A DNA stretch of 18,303 bases from positions 1 through 18,303 of the forward strand of contig CAMWLX010000024.1 of NCBI GenBank assembly GCA_947175225.1, in the 5' to 3' direction. A program made the translations under genes and the position numbers. Below the pieces are notes generated by a model that did not search any database, was not told the origin of the DNA, and saw nothing but the letters and a program-made list of their open reading frames with translations. Source of the DNA: an uncultured Porphyromonadaceae bacterium (GTDB lineage: Bacteria; Bacteroidota; Bacteroidia; Bacteroidales; Muribaculaceae). This document shows positions 7,049 through 13,423 of the stretch, piece by piece. How positions within the stretch are numbered: the first letter of the stretch is position 1; the number at the start of each line of letters is the position of its first letter.

Positions 7049-8324
7049 AATTAAGTGTATATTTAAGGTTGTAGATTTCTTTAATAAGCTGAATTTCGTG
7101 GAGACGTGCGTTCAATTGCGCTATGTTCTCATCTGATATTTTGGTGAGAAGTGCAGTTGCATCAATTATGCCGTTGGCAAGTTGCGATTCTGCTGCCCTG
7201 CGCACATTCCCTCGTAGCTCTATGATGCGTGCATCATCCTTCATCACTTCGCGTAGTCCTTGGATCGCTTCTTTTTGCGATGCTGACTGAATTTCATTGT
7301 TGAATAAGAATAGTTCTTTATCCGTGTTTATTTCGAGGGCACTGGTAGATGTGCGCCTTCTATTGTTTTTATTGGAATAGAAAGAGTCTATATTCCATGA
7401 TGCCTTGACTCCTGCAAGAATGTTGAAACTCAAATTCCTATTCATCATGCTTTTGAAATAGTCAAAGCCGGGATAGCCATAGTAAGCTTGCGCAAATAAT
7501 CCGATTTTCGGCATCAGGGAAGTGTCTGTCAGACGCTGAGCTGTCTCATTCGCCTGCAGGCGTCGCTCAAAAAGGCTTAATTCCGGTCGGTTATTTTCAT
7601 TTGAAAGCGGCATCTCTGCTGATGGTCTTGTAAGTTTTTTCCCTTTGATACTCTCTCCGATGAATAACTCCAATACATCCCGATAACCTTCCGCAGCGCT
7701 GTTAGCTTGTGCGATGCTCTGCTTCAGAGTCAATGCTTGAGCCTCTACCATGTCGGCGTCACTTTGCATAGCCACTCCATTACGTACTTTCGACTGGAGT
7801 TGCTCAAGATTCTTCTGAAGAAGATTGAGAGTTATCTCACTTTGGGCTATCTGTTCTTCAGTGAGGAGAATGGCAAAGAATACGGATTCCACCCGTTGCC
7901 TGACTGCATACATTTCTACATCAAGGGCAGATTTGTTGACAGCTTCCTGAGTACGGGCGACTTCGCGACGAGCTTTGGCGGTTCCACCGTCCCAGATATT
8001 CTGAGATATATCCACTCCGATCTTATACTGCACCTTGCCTAATCCTTTCATGTTTTGTCCCATCTGATCCAACATATCAGACAAATACTTTGGAAAAGCA
8101 GGTACTACGTTCTGTCCTGTCACTTGTCCATATACACCAATCCGTGGAAGCCAGGAATTATTGATTTCCGCAAGATCAATATCCCGAGTAGCCTCAAGCA
8201 GTCCATACTTACTGATAAGCGGATAATTAGCCTTTGCTTTGGCTACACACTCTTCAATCGTGACCTGAGCTTTTAGGTTTAATACCCAAACCAGACTCAA
8301 CATAATTAAAAATATATTCCTCAT
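7026..8324 (-). CDS. TolC-family outer-membrane efflux channel
   Basis: A 432-residue protein with a signal peptide (MRNIFLIMLSLVWVLNLKAQ, cut near residue 20). Two repeats of long helices and short barrel strands follow, as in outer-membrane efflux proteins: the first starts TIEECVAKAKANYPLISKYG, and helices around 130-215 and 355-420 are rich in Gln, Ala and Glu. It is the exit duct of the tripartite pump. It follows tetR by 76 bases and precedes the adaptor gene by 46. No TAnnTTTG box is seen in front of it, so it is probably read from the tetR promoter. The last residues SFASAR are encoded by a hairpin that recurs elsewhere in the window, which suggests an intergenic element has extended into, or grown out of, the gene end. 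Confidence 0.92.
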   Translation of the reverse strand: MRNIFLIMLSLVWVLNLKAQVTIEECVAKAKANYPLISKYGLLEATRDIDLAEINNSWLPRIGVYGQVTGQNVVPAFPKYLSDMLDQMGQNMKGLGKVQYKIGVDISQNIWDGGTAKARREVARTQEAVNKSALDVEMYAVRQRVESVFFAILLTEEQIAQSEITLNLLQKNLEQLQSKVRNGVAMQSDADMVEAQALTLKQSIAQANSAAEGYRDVLELFIGESIKGKKLTRPSAEMPLSNENNRPELSLFERRLQANETAQRLTDTSLMPKIGLFAQAYYGYPGFDYFKSMMNRNLSFNILAGVKASWNIDSFYSNKNNRRRTSTSALEINTDKELFLFNNEIQSASQKEAIQGLREVMKDDARIIELRGNVRRAAESQLANGIIDATALLTKISDENIAQLNARLHEIQLIKEIYNLKYTLNSSFASAR

Positions 8325-8365
8325 AAATATTTAACTCTTTATATGGCATATCTCCAAAATAGTTA

Positions 8366-8380
8366 GCGCTCTCCGAGCGC
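8366..8380 (-). other. Small GC hairpin between tetR and the TolC-like gene
   Basis: GCGCTC (8366-8371), loop TCC and GAGCGC (8375-8380) form a compact perfect stem in an otherwise AT-rich 76-base gap. It could slow transcription or set an RNA processing point that separates regulator and pump levels. There is no T-run after it on the transcribed strand, so it is not a clear terminator. Confidence 0.35.
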
Positions 8381-8400
8381 GTCATGTCGGTTCTTAACTC

Positions 8401-9048
8401 TTAATCCTTTGGAGTAGGCATCAGTTTTCTAATTATAGTGTCATAATTCTCCTTCTTCCTCATGGCAAGAAATTTGTCAGGATCAGCAGTGAGATCCTCT
8501 AATGCTACATTTACTACAGGAGCCGCCATAAAGGAGAAAATATTGAGAGAAGCTATGTCGAGCATCAGCGTCCGGGCATCGACCTGTCGGCATTTCCCTT
8601 CTGAAGCAGCTTTATCTATCTTCATTTGCAAAGCTCCTATCATCAAAGGAGCGTATATGCCAATCTGCTCAAGGAAAATATGTGCCCGTTCCTGATCGTT
8701 ATATATCTCTTCAATCATGAATCGAGGCAACTCCGGATTAGCACCGATGAAATCGAGATGACGGTCTATGATGCTGCGAATTGTTTCCTCCAAAGATACA
8801 TCTGCATCATCTGTCGATTTGAAAATTGCCTCTTTCAGAAGTTTAGTTTTCTCTGTCAGTACGCGGTCAAAAAGTTTTGCTTTTGTACGGAAATAGTAAT
8901 GCAGCATGGCATGTGTCACCCCGGCAGCTTCAGCTATGGTTGTCGTTCTCGCTCCAGCGAATCCTTTTGACAAGAATTCCTTCTCAGCAGCTTCAAGTAT
9001 TTTATGCTCAGTATCTTGCAGCTCGTGGTTATTGTTGTCTTTATTCAT
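8401..9048 (-). CDS. TetR-family transcriptional repressor of the efflux operon
   Basis: A 215-residue regulator. Residues about 14-60 are the TetR helix-turn-helix: HKILEAAEKEFLSKGF, then TTTIAEAAGVTHAMLHYYF with the recognition helix ending HYYFRTKAKLF. The remaining residues are the variable ligand-binding and dimerisation domain. By position it is the equivalent of CecR, which controls the YbhGFSR exporter in E. coli. It is the first gene of the efflux transcript. Three copies of a palindrome lie directly before its start codon, one of them touching it, so it very probably represses itself and the pump until a ligand binds. The ligand is unknown. Confidence 0.92.
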   Translation of the reverse strand: MNKDNNNHELQDTEHKILEAAEKEFLSKGFAGARTTTIAEAAGVTHAMLHYYFRTKAKLFDRVLTEKTKLLKEAIFKSTDDADVSLEETIRSIIDRHLDFIGANPELPRFMIEEIYNDQERAHIFLEQIGIYAPLMIGALQMKIDKAASEGKCRQVDARTLMLDIASLNIFSFMAAPVVNVALEDLTADPDKFLAMRKKENYDTIIRKLMPTPKD

Positions 9049-9060
9049 AACAATATTGTT
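9049..9060. promoter_or_regulatory. Putative TetR operator, copy 1
   Basis: AACAATATTGTT is a perfect 12-base palindrome touching the tetR start codon (9046-9048). It is identical to the core of copy 2. Confidence 0.7.
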
Positions 9061-9072
9061 TATCTTACTTGA

Positions 9073-9088
9073 TTAACAATATTGTTAA
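9073..9088. promoter_or_regulatory. Putative TetR operator, copy 2
   Basis: TTAACAATATTGTTAA is a perfect 16-base palindrome. Its 12-base core (9075-9086) is identical to copy 1 and lies 26 bases away from it, start to start. On the transcribed strand, TTTG at 9097-9094 followed 21 bases later by TAAGATAA could be a weak promoter that these sites would cover. Confidence 0.75.
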
Positions 9089-9098
9089 CAAAATTGTT
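9087..9098. promoter_or_regulatory. Putative TetR operator, copy 3 (imperfect)
   Basis: AACAAAATTGTT differs from the other two copies at one base (A for T at the sixth position). It directly abuts the core of copy 2, giving a 12-base period between neighbouring sites. Confidence 0.6.
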
Positions 9099-9110
9099 CT
9101 AAAATGATAT

Positions 9111-9137
9111 AAAAAAGGACGCACGAGCCGTGCGTCC
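9111..9137 (-). terminator. Rho-independent terminator of the thioredoxin-like lipoprotein gene
   Basis: On the minus strand, GGACGCACG, loop GCT and CGTGCGTCC (stem 9117-9125 with 9129-9137) are followed directly by six T residues (9116-9111). It lies 24 bases after the stop of the thioredoxin-like gene and insulates tetR from it. Confidence 0.85.
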
Positions 9138-9161
9138 CTACAAAGTCAATTGTGATGACAA

Positions 9162-9626
9162 TTATTCTGATTTTATTATGAGTCCATCCTTGGCATAGAA
9201 GATGCGGGGAATACCAATTGAAGCGAATTTTGAATATATATATCGATCATTTTGTGCCGATACGGGAATCGTAAGATGATTTTCAATCCAATATTGCTCC
9301 ACGTCCGCAGCCCCTTCCTCACGCGATATGCAAATATACTGCGACCTGTCTTCTTCCGGCAGCCTTAAATTATCTTCATATTGCTTTTGCAAGATCGGCA
9401 ACTCCCTCTGGCAGTCAGGACAAGTAGTATTGAAAAAAACGATGATGAGGGTAGAATCGTAGGAAGTGGACGACGATACTTCCTGACCATTCAGAGTCAC
9501 TATCTCGAAATGGGGTAGGGCATCCCCCGGATGAAGATACCATTCCGGCTCCTCCTTCTCACCGACACATCCTGCCATCAGCATCAGTATCGCTGTCAAT
9601 ACCATCAACTTGAAATTTGTCTTCAT
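9162..9626 (-). CDS. Thioredoxin-fold lipoprotein (TlpA/AhpC-TSA-like, CPDC active site)
   Basis: A 154-residue protein. MKTNFKLMVLTAILMLMAGC is a lipoprotein signal with probable acylated Cys20. The following residues fit a TlpA-like thiol-disulfide fold: a first strand region GDALPHFEIVTLNG, then the active site FFNTTCPDCQRELPIL with C69 and C72, and the cis-Pro loop at SIGIPRIF. The CPDC pair suggests reduction or exchange of disulfides outside the cytoplasm. The protein stops soon after IPRIFYAKDG, so the usual last strand and helix are very short or missing. It appears monocistronic, with a -7 box only 4 bases before the start and a strong terminator after it. Confidence 0.88.
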   Translation of the reverse strand: MKTNFKLMVLTAILMLMAGCVGEKEEPEWYLHPGDALPHFEIVTLNGQEVSSSTSYDSTLIIVFFNTTCPDCQRELPILQKQYEDNLRLPEEDRSQYICISREEGAADVEQYWIENHLTIPVSAQNDRYIYSKFASIGIPRIFYAKDGLIIKSE

Positions 9627-9630
9627 GCTG

Positions 9631-9638
9631 CAAAATTA
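9631..9638 (-). promoter_or_regulatory. Probable -7 box of the thioredoxin-like gene, very close to the start codon
   Basis: The minus strand reads TAATTTTG and then GCAGC before ATG. This matches TAnnTTTG, but only 4 bases separate the box from the start codon at 9626, so the transcript would begin at or next to the ATG. No clear -33 element was recognised. Confidence 0.4.
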
Positions 9639-9800
9639 AGCAATATAATCCTAACCGCCAAATAAGCCATGCATCAATAGCAAAAAGAATTATGGCTTTT
9701 AGCATAGCATAAGGCGCAAACTCAAAAAAGTAGATTGTGTTGCGAACGCAGTAAGCAAAAAGCAAAGCGCAAAAAAATTGGCTACCCTGAACCAAATTAT

Positions 9801-9887
9801 GCTGGGATTGGCCTCTAAGTGCCTTCTTTGGAATTGGCATCCTGAAGCTGGGGGACGCCTCTAAGCGCTTTTTGGGGATTGGCTTTG
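9801..9887. repeat. Degenerate 46-bp direct repeat in a 350-base gene-free gap
   Basis: The divergent gap 9627-9977 holds no convincing gene. Within it two related segments start 46 bases apart: GCTGGG..GCCTCTAAGT.. from 9801 and GCTGGG..GCCTCTAAGC.. from 9847, each followed by a T/G-rich stretch and ATTGGC. The best-kept shared word is GCCTCTAAG. The rest of the gap is rich in A with no clear motif apart from the -7 box near 9631. Confidence 0.5.
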
Positions 9888-9977
9888 TCGGATGCTTTTG
9901 GTTGAAGTGTACGCAATTTTTGAGGAAGCTTCTTCGTTCTTATAGAAGATTCAAAAATTAAATCATCAATCATAGGA

Positions 9978-10925
9978 ATGAAAAAAATATTTTCTATATT
10001 ATGTGCAGTTTTCGCTGTGTTGCCAGTGTGTGCACAATCAAAAGTGTATATGACCCGGGATATTTCTCCTGAATCTCTTGTGAAAATATTTAAAGCGCTC
10101 AATCGTCCGGCAGATGGTCATCGTGTGGCTGTGAAGATAAGCACCGGAGAGGCAGGGAATCCCAACTATCTTAAACCAACCCTTATAAAGGATCTTGTGG
10201 ATAGCGTACACGGCACTATCGTGGAGTGCAATACGGCCTACGGAGGGAAACGCAACACTTTCGATGCCCACTGGCAGACAGTGCATGAACATGGATTCGA
10301 CTCGATCGCTCCAGTCGATCTGATGGATGAGGATGGGCAAATGAGGATTCCTGTTCGCGACCGTCGTCATATTAAATATGATATCGTAGGAGATCACCTT
10401 CCAAGATATACCTATATGGTCAACTTAGCCCACTTTAAAGGACATCCTATGGGCGGATACGGAGGTGTCTTGAAAAATGCAAGTATCGGAGTAGCGTCGG
10501 CAGATGGAAAGGCTTATATACATACCGGAGGGAAATTAGATACAGTCGAAGGGATATGGAATAATATCGCTGAGCAAGATGTCTTCCTTGAGTCTATGGC
10601 TGCCGCAGCGCAAGGAGTAGCTGACTATTTTGGTGATAATATCGTGTATATTAATGTAATGAACAATATGTCGGTAGATTGCGATTGTGTTGCTCATCCT
10701 GAAGGAGTGGAGATGGCAGATTATGGAATTCTTGCTTCTACAGATCCCGTTGCGCTTGACAAGGCTTGTGTGGATATAGTATTCAATATGGCAGCCTCTG
10801 AAGGCAACGACAATGCTCCACTCAAAGAGCGCATAAGCAGCCGTCATGGCATCCATACCATCGAGCACGCTGAATTAATTGGTTTGGGCACTACAAACTA
10901 TGAAATAATAGATTTGGATAAATAA
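9978..10925 (+). CDS. Exported DUF362-domain protein
   Basis: A 315-residue protein with a signal peptide MKKIFSILCAVFAVLPVCAQ (cut after residue 20). The rest matches DUF362: VAVKISTGEAGNPNYLKP near the start, the central YMVNLAHFKGHPMGGYGGVL, and the later STDPVALDKACVDIV, which is the usual DPVALD motif. Many DUF362 proteins also carry a 4Fe-4S ferredoxin domain; this one has none, but it has VDCDCVAH near residues 235-241. The biochemical role of DUF362 is not settled. The protein should act in the periplasm. It appears to be transcribed alone: a strong terminator follows it, and the gene before it is on the other strand. No good promoter match was found upstream. Confidence 0.88.
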   Translation: MKKIFSILCAVFAVLPVCAQSKVYMTRDISPESLVKIFKALNRPADGHRVAVKISTGEAGNPNYLKPTLIKDLVDSVHGTIVECNTAYGGKRNTFDAHWQTVHEHGFDSIAPVDLMDEDGQMRIPVRDRRHIKYDIVGDHLPRYTYMVNLAHFKGHPMGGYGGVLKNASIGVASADGKAYIHTGGKLDTVEGIWNNIAEQDVFLESMAAAAQGVADYFGDNIVYINVMNNMSVDCDCVAHPEGVEMADYGILASTDPVALDKACVDIVFNMAASEGNDNAPLKERISSRHGIHTIEHAELIGLGTTNYEIIDLDK

Positions 10926-10969
10926 AAGCTGCGATCCACAACGGATATTCTATCAGATTATAACTCGCG

Positions 10970-11010
10970 CCCCTGGGATATGCATTTTGCATTCCCAGGG
11001 GTGATTTTTT
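10970..11010 (+). terminator. Rho-independent terminator after the DUF362 gene
   Basis: CCCCTGGGA (10970-10978) pairs with TCCCAGGGG (10993-11001). The loop region can pair further through ATGCA and TGCAT. The sequence TGATTTTTT follows directly. It is a clear terminator and separates the DUF362 gene from the sigma operon. Confidence 0.85.
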
Positions 11011-11042
11011 AATCAGAGCCATGGCTCCTCCCATTTTTTGAA

Positions 11043-11050
11043 TATATTTG
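11043..11050 (+). promoter_or_regulatory. Possible -7 box before the ECF sigma operon
   Basis: TATATTTG matches TAnnTTTG and lies 34 bases before the sigma start codon. No TTG element lies at the usual distance upstream, so the operon may instead depend mainly on its own sigma factor through a motif I cannot recognise. Confidence 0.4.
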
Positions 11051-11084
11051 TTGCAAATACCCTCTATCTGCGTCTACCTAATAG

Positions 11085-11564
11085 ATGGAGAGAGATTTTT
11101 TCATATCAGCATTCCGAAATGTGCGCCGGCGCCTTATGGCGCGACATAGCGACGACGATGAAGACGCCCTGCAGGATGCCTTCTGCCGCCTCTGGACCCG
11201 TCGCGATGACTTCTCATCGCAAGGAGAGGCAGAAGGATTTCTGACAGTGGCCGCCAAAAACATCACCGTCGACACTCATCGCCGCAGGCAAGCGCATCCG
11301 GAAACTGATATTGAAAATGCCAATCAGTTCGTGTCTGACGATGAGGGATCATCTTCCCGAAATGAGCAAATCCTCGAAATCAAGAGTCTTATCCAGACAT
11401 GCCTCTCTCCTCGCGACAGAGAAATCCTTCTTCATCGAGACCACGACGGGTGGGAATTTGATGAAATTGCCTTCCATTATCAAATTTCGGAAGCTAACGC
11501 CCGAATGATCGTATCAAGATCGCGTAAGGCTATCCGGGAAATTTACCTAAAACGACAGAAATGA
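11085..11564 (+). CDS. ECF-type RNA polymerase sigma factor
   Basis: A 159-residue sigma-70 family protein of the extracytoplasmic function group. Region 2 spans residues about 1-70, with DALQDAFCRLWTRRDDF as the core-binding helix and GFLTVAAKNITVDTHRRR as the -10 recognition end. Region 4 spans about 95-155, with LSPRDREILLHRDHDGWEFD and the helix-turn-helix ISEANARMIVSRSRKAI. It directs polymerase to a small set of promoters, probably including its own. It is first in a five-gene operon, and its last 4 bases overlap the next start (ATGA, 11561-11564), which suggests coupled synthesis with the probable anti-sigma protein. Confidence 0.93.
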   Translation: MERDFFISAFRNVRRRLMARHSDDDEDALQDAFCRLWTRRDDFSSQGEAEGFLTVAAKNITVDTHRRRQAHPETDIENANQFVSDDEGSSSRNEQILEIKSLIQTCLSPRDREILLHRDHDGWEFDEIAFHYQISEANARMIVSRSRKAIREIYLKRQK

Positions 11565-12058
11565 TGAAAGAAAAAAACATACATAAGATCATTGACCTTT
11601 ATTTTGAGGGTCAATTGTCACCACATGAAGAAAAGGATCTCTTCAGCATGCTACTCGCTTTTAAAGGGGAAGATGATAAAGTGAAAGAGGCCCTCGCGGT
11701 GATGCTTATGGCACGCAATCCATCTATGCTTGCCGAGCATACCGAGCATTCAGGCATTAAGCCTTCTTTAGGGAATCGGCTTTTCAGATTCCGATCACTA
11801 ACACGTGTAGCCGCAGTGGCTCTGCTGGCCATTACCTGCGTGGCAGCCCTTTTATATAATTTCAATCATAACCCGGGAGTTGAAATTGAAAGAATGATGG
11901 CCTACGTAGGAGGGGTGGAGGTGAGTGATCATTCTGAGATAATGAAAATAGTAGATGATCAGCTAAATGATATCAGCATATCTTCGGAATTCTTTTCACA
12001 GACGATTGCCTCAGATCTTGATGATATCAGGAATGCATTTAATGAAGAGGGCATATGA
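11561..12058 (+). CDS. Single-pass membrane protein, putative anti-sigma factor
   Basis: A 165-residue protein with a helical, charged cytoplasmic N-terminus (residues 1-78, including HKIIDLYFEGQLSPHEEKDL). One membrane helix lies at about 83-99 (VAAVALLAITCVAALLY). The outer segment is about 65 residues. FEGQLSPHEE is typical of Bacteroidota anti-sigma proteins (anchoring helix followed by a repressor helix pair). No zinc HxxxCxxC motif is present. The outer part contains MMAYVGGVEVSDHSEIMKIV, a pattern I recall from similar proteins beside ECF sigma genes. The position immediately after, and overlapping, the sigma gene is the main evidence. It overlaps the next start by 4 bases (12055-12058). 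Confidence 0.75.
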   Translation: MMKEKNIHKIIDLYFEGQLSPHEEKDLFSMLLAFKGEDDKVKEALAVMLMARNPSMLAEHTEHSGIKPSLGNRLFRFRSLTRVAAVALLAITCVAALLYNFNHNPGVEIERMMAYVGGVEVSDHSEIMKIVDDQLNDISISSEFFSQTIASDLDDIRNAFNEEGI

Positions 12059-12519
12059 AACAAAGTTTGTATAGATGGATAGCGTTCTGCGTTATCCTGG
12101 TGTTTAGCCTTGCAAGTTCGATTGCCTCGGGCGAGAATCTGAGTGTCTCTCCATTCTTTAAAGAGGATTTTGCCAAGAATCCAGCCGTCACGATGGTGGC
12201 TTTTTCCGGCAAGCAGACTGATTGGAAAGGTTTGACTGTATATAAAAGTGTCTCAGTGTCTGGCGATAATGAGAAGGCGGATGCAATCGCAAGGGGAGTG
12301 AAGAAAGATGGAGCAAAAGCCGATTTCAAAGAGACATCTTATAGAGATGGCAAGCTCTATTTCGGTTTTTATGGTCTTGGAGGTGAAGGACGCAATAGAA
12401 AATATCTTTTCTATCTCGATCTGCGCCCCAAGGGAAAAGACAAGACAACTCTTGTCTATATCGAAGGAAATTGGTCGGCCGACGAAGTTAAAGCAATGAT
12501 AACAAAAAAAATCAAATAA
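12055..12519 (+). CDS. Small exported protein, probably DUF6108 family
   Basis: A 154-residue protein with a signal peptide at residues 1-25 (WIAFCVILVFSLASSIASG). The mature part has the pattern FFKEDFAKNPAVTMVAFSGK, then LTVYKSVSVSGDNEKADAI, then DGKLYFGFYGLGG and LVYIEGNWSADEVKAMI. This matches my memory of small Bacteroidales proteins filed as DUF6108, which occur beside ECF sigma genes. Function is unknown. A soluble periplasmic role is likely because no lipobox Cys and no second membrane helix are seen. Coupled to the anti-sigma gene by an ATGA overlap, it is followed after one base by the first barrel gene, so it is a fixed part of the operon and could sense or pass on envelope signals. 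Confidence 0.7.
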   Translation: MKQSLYRWIAFCVILVFSLASSIASGENLSVSPFFKEDFAKNPAVTMVAFSGKQTDWKGLTVYKSVSVSGDNEKADAIARGVKKDGAKADFKETSYRDGKLYFGFYGLGGEGRNRKYLFYLDLRPKGKDKTTLVYIEGNWSADEVKAMITKKIK

Positions 12520-12520
12520 T

Positions 12521-13408
12521 ATGAGGGATTTATTATTTACTTTAATACTGGTCGTAGCTCCCGTCTGCAATGCCATGTCGCAGCGTTCGGAGACCCCAGA
12601 CACAGTAAAAATTATTAAGAACGCGGAGAAAATCCTCGTGTCGCGCAATGATGACACTACTTTGATCGAGGTGGAGGCCGATAACGACTATGGGACGGAA
12701 CGCTTCTCTTATGAAGTTACAGTTGAAGATTCGCGTGCAGATGATGATGACTTGCCGATTGAATTTGAGATTCCTTTTGGAATAGGGAAAGAGAAGGCAA
12801 AGCGGCATAGACATTCGCGACTTAAGACTACTGTATTTGGTCTTGGACATATCTACTTGGGCCAAAGATTCAATTATTCAGATAAGGGGAATGTAAAGAA
12901 TTCTATTGAAGGAGGATTCCGAGATCTTATCGGAGTAAGATGGAGCAGGGGAGAGCATACCCCATCATTCTCAATAGGCATCGGCATGGGATTTCAAAAA
13001 TATCTTGCACAAGATGGCTTTGCATACACCCGTATTGGCTCAAATCTGGTTCTGCTCCCGGTAGAAGAGGGCTATTCTGTCAAGTCAACTCATATGCATG
13101 TGATTAATTACCAAATACCGTTAATACTCACTTTTCCTATGGGGTGTGATGTTGAGTTCTCTTTAGGAGGTATTGGATGTTTTAATACTTATGCATATGC
13201 CCATACGGAAATTTCAAATGGCTCGACAAAAATCAACACTACATATAAAAGACTCCAGCAACGTCTTTTCACTGCAGAATTAATGTGCTCACTTGGCGTC
13301 TGCGACATCTTAGGAGTCTATGCATCTTGGAGTCCAATGACACTTTTCCAATCTCCATATGGACCGCAACTAAAATCATGGAGCATCGGCGCCACTATTA
13401 ATTTCTAA
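12521..13408 (+). CDS. Putative outer-membrane beta-barrel protein, first paralogue
   Basis: A 295-residue protein with a signal peptide (MRDLLFTLILVVAPVCNAMSQ). Residues about 25-95 form an N-terminal segment with short strands (PDTVKIIKNAEKILVSRNDD and YEVTVED), followed by an acidic linker rich in Asp. From about residue 110 the pattern becomes alternating hydrophobic strands separated by turns (IGVRWSRG, FSIGIGMGFQKYL, QIPLILTFPMG), ending ATINF with the C-terminal Phe expected for barrel insertion. It aligns in order with the next gene, for example ILGVYASWSPMTLF against SLGIYVRYSPMKVL. It is fourth in the sigma operon. The role could be adhesion, transport or structure; none can be read from the sequence. 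Confidence 0.72.
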   Translation: MRDLLFTLILVVAPVCNAMSQRSETPDTVKIIKNAEKILVSRNDDTTLIEVEADNDYGTERFSYEVTVEDSRADDDDLPIEFEIPFGIGKEKAKRHRHSRLKTTVFGLGHIYLGQRFNYSDKGNVKNSIEGGFRDLIGVRWSRGEHTPSFSIGIGMGFQKYLAQDGFAYTRIGSNLVLLPVEEGYSVKSTHMHVINYQIPLILTFPMGCDVEFSLGGIGCFNTYAYAHTEISNGSTKINTTYKRLQQRLFTAELMCSLGVCDILGVYASWSPMTLFQSPYGPQLKSWSIGATINF

Positions 13409-13423
13409 CCAAAAGCTTATCAT

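Noticed and set aside
9117..9137. Inverted repeat near the TetR operators considered as a fourth operator
   Set aside because: Its sequence is unrelated to AACAATATTGTT, and a T-run follows it on the minus strand, so it is a terminator.
9559..9840. Open frame of 93 codons on the minus strand upstream of the thioredoxin-like gene
   Set aside because: It overlaps the start of that gene in another frame, and its middle part is an AT-rich gap with no recognisable domain.
9815..10102. Open frame of 95 codons on the minus strand at the start of the DUF362 gene
   Set aside because: It lies opposite the signal peptide region of a well-supported gene and shows no domain; the reading comes from the local repeat.
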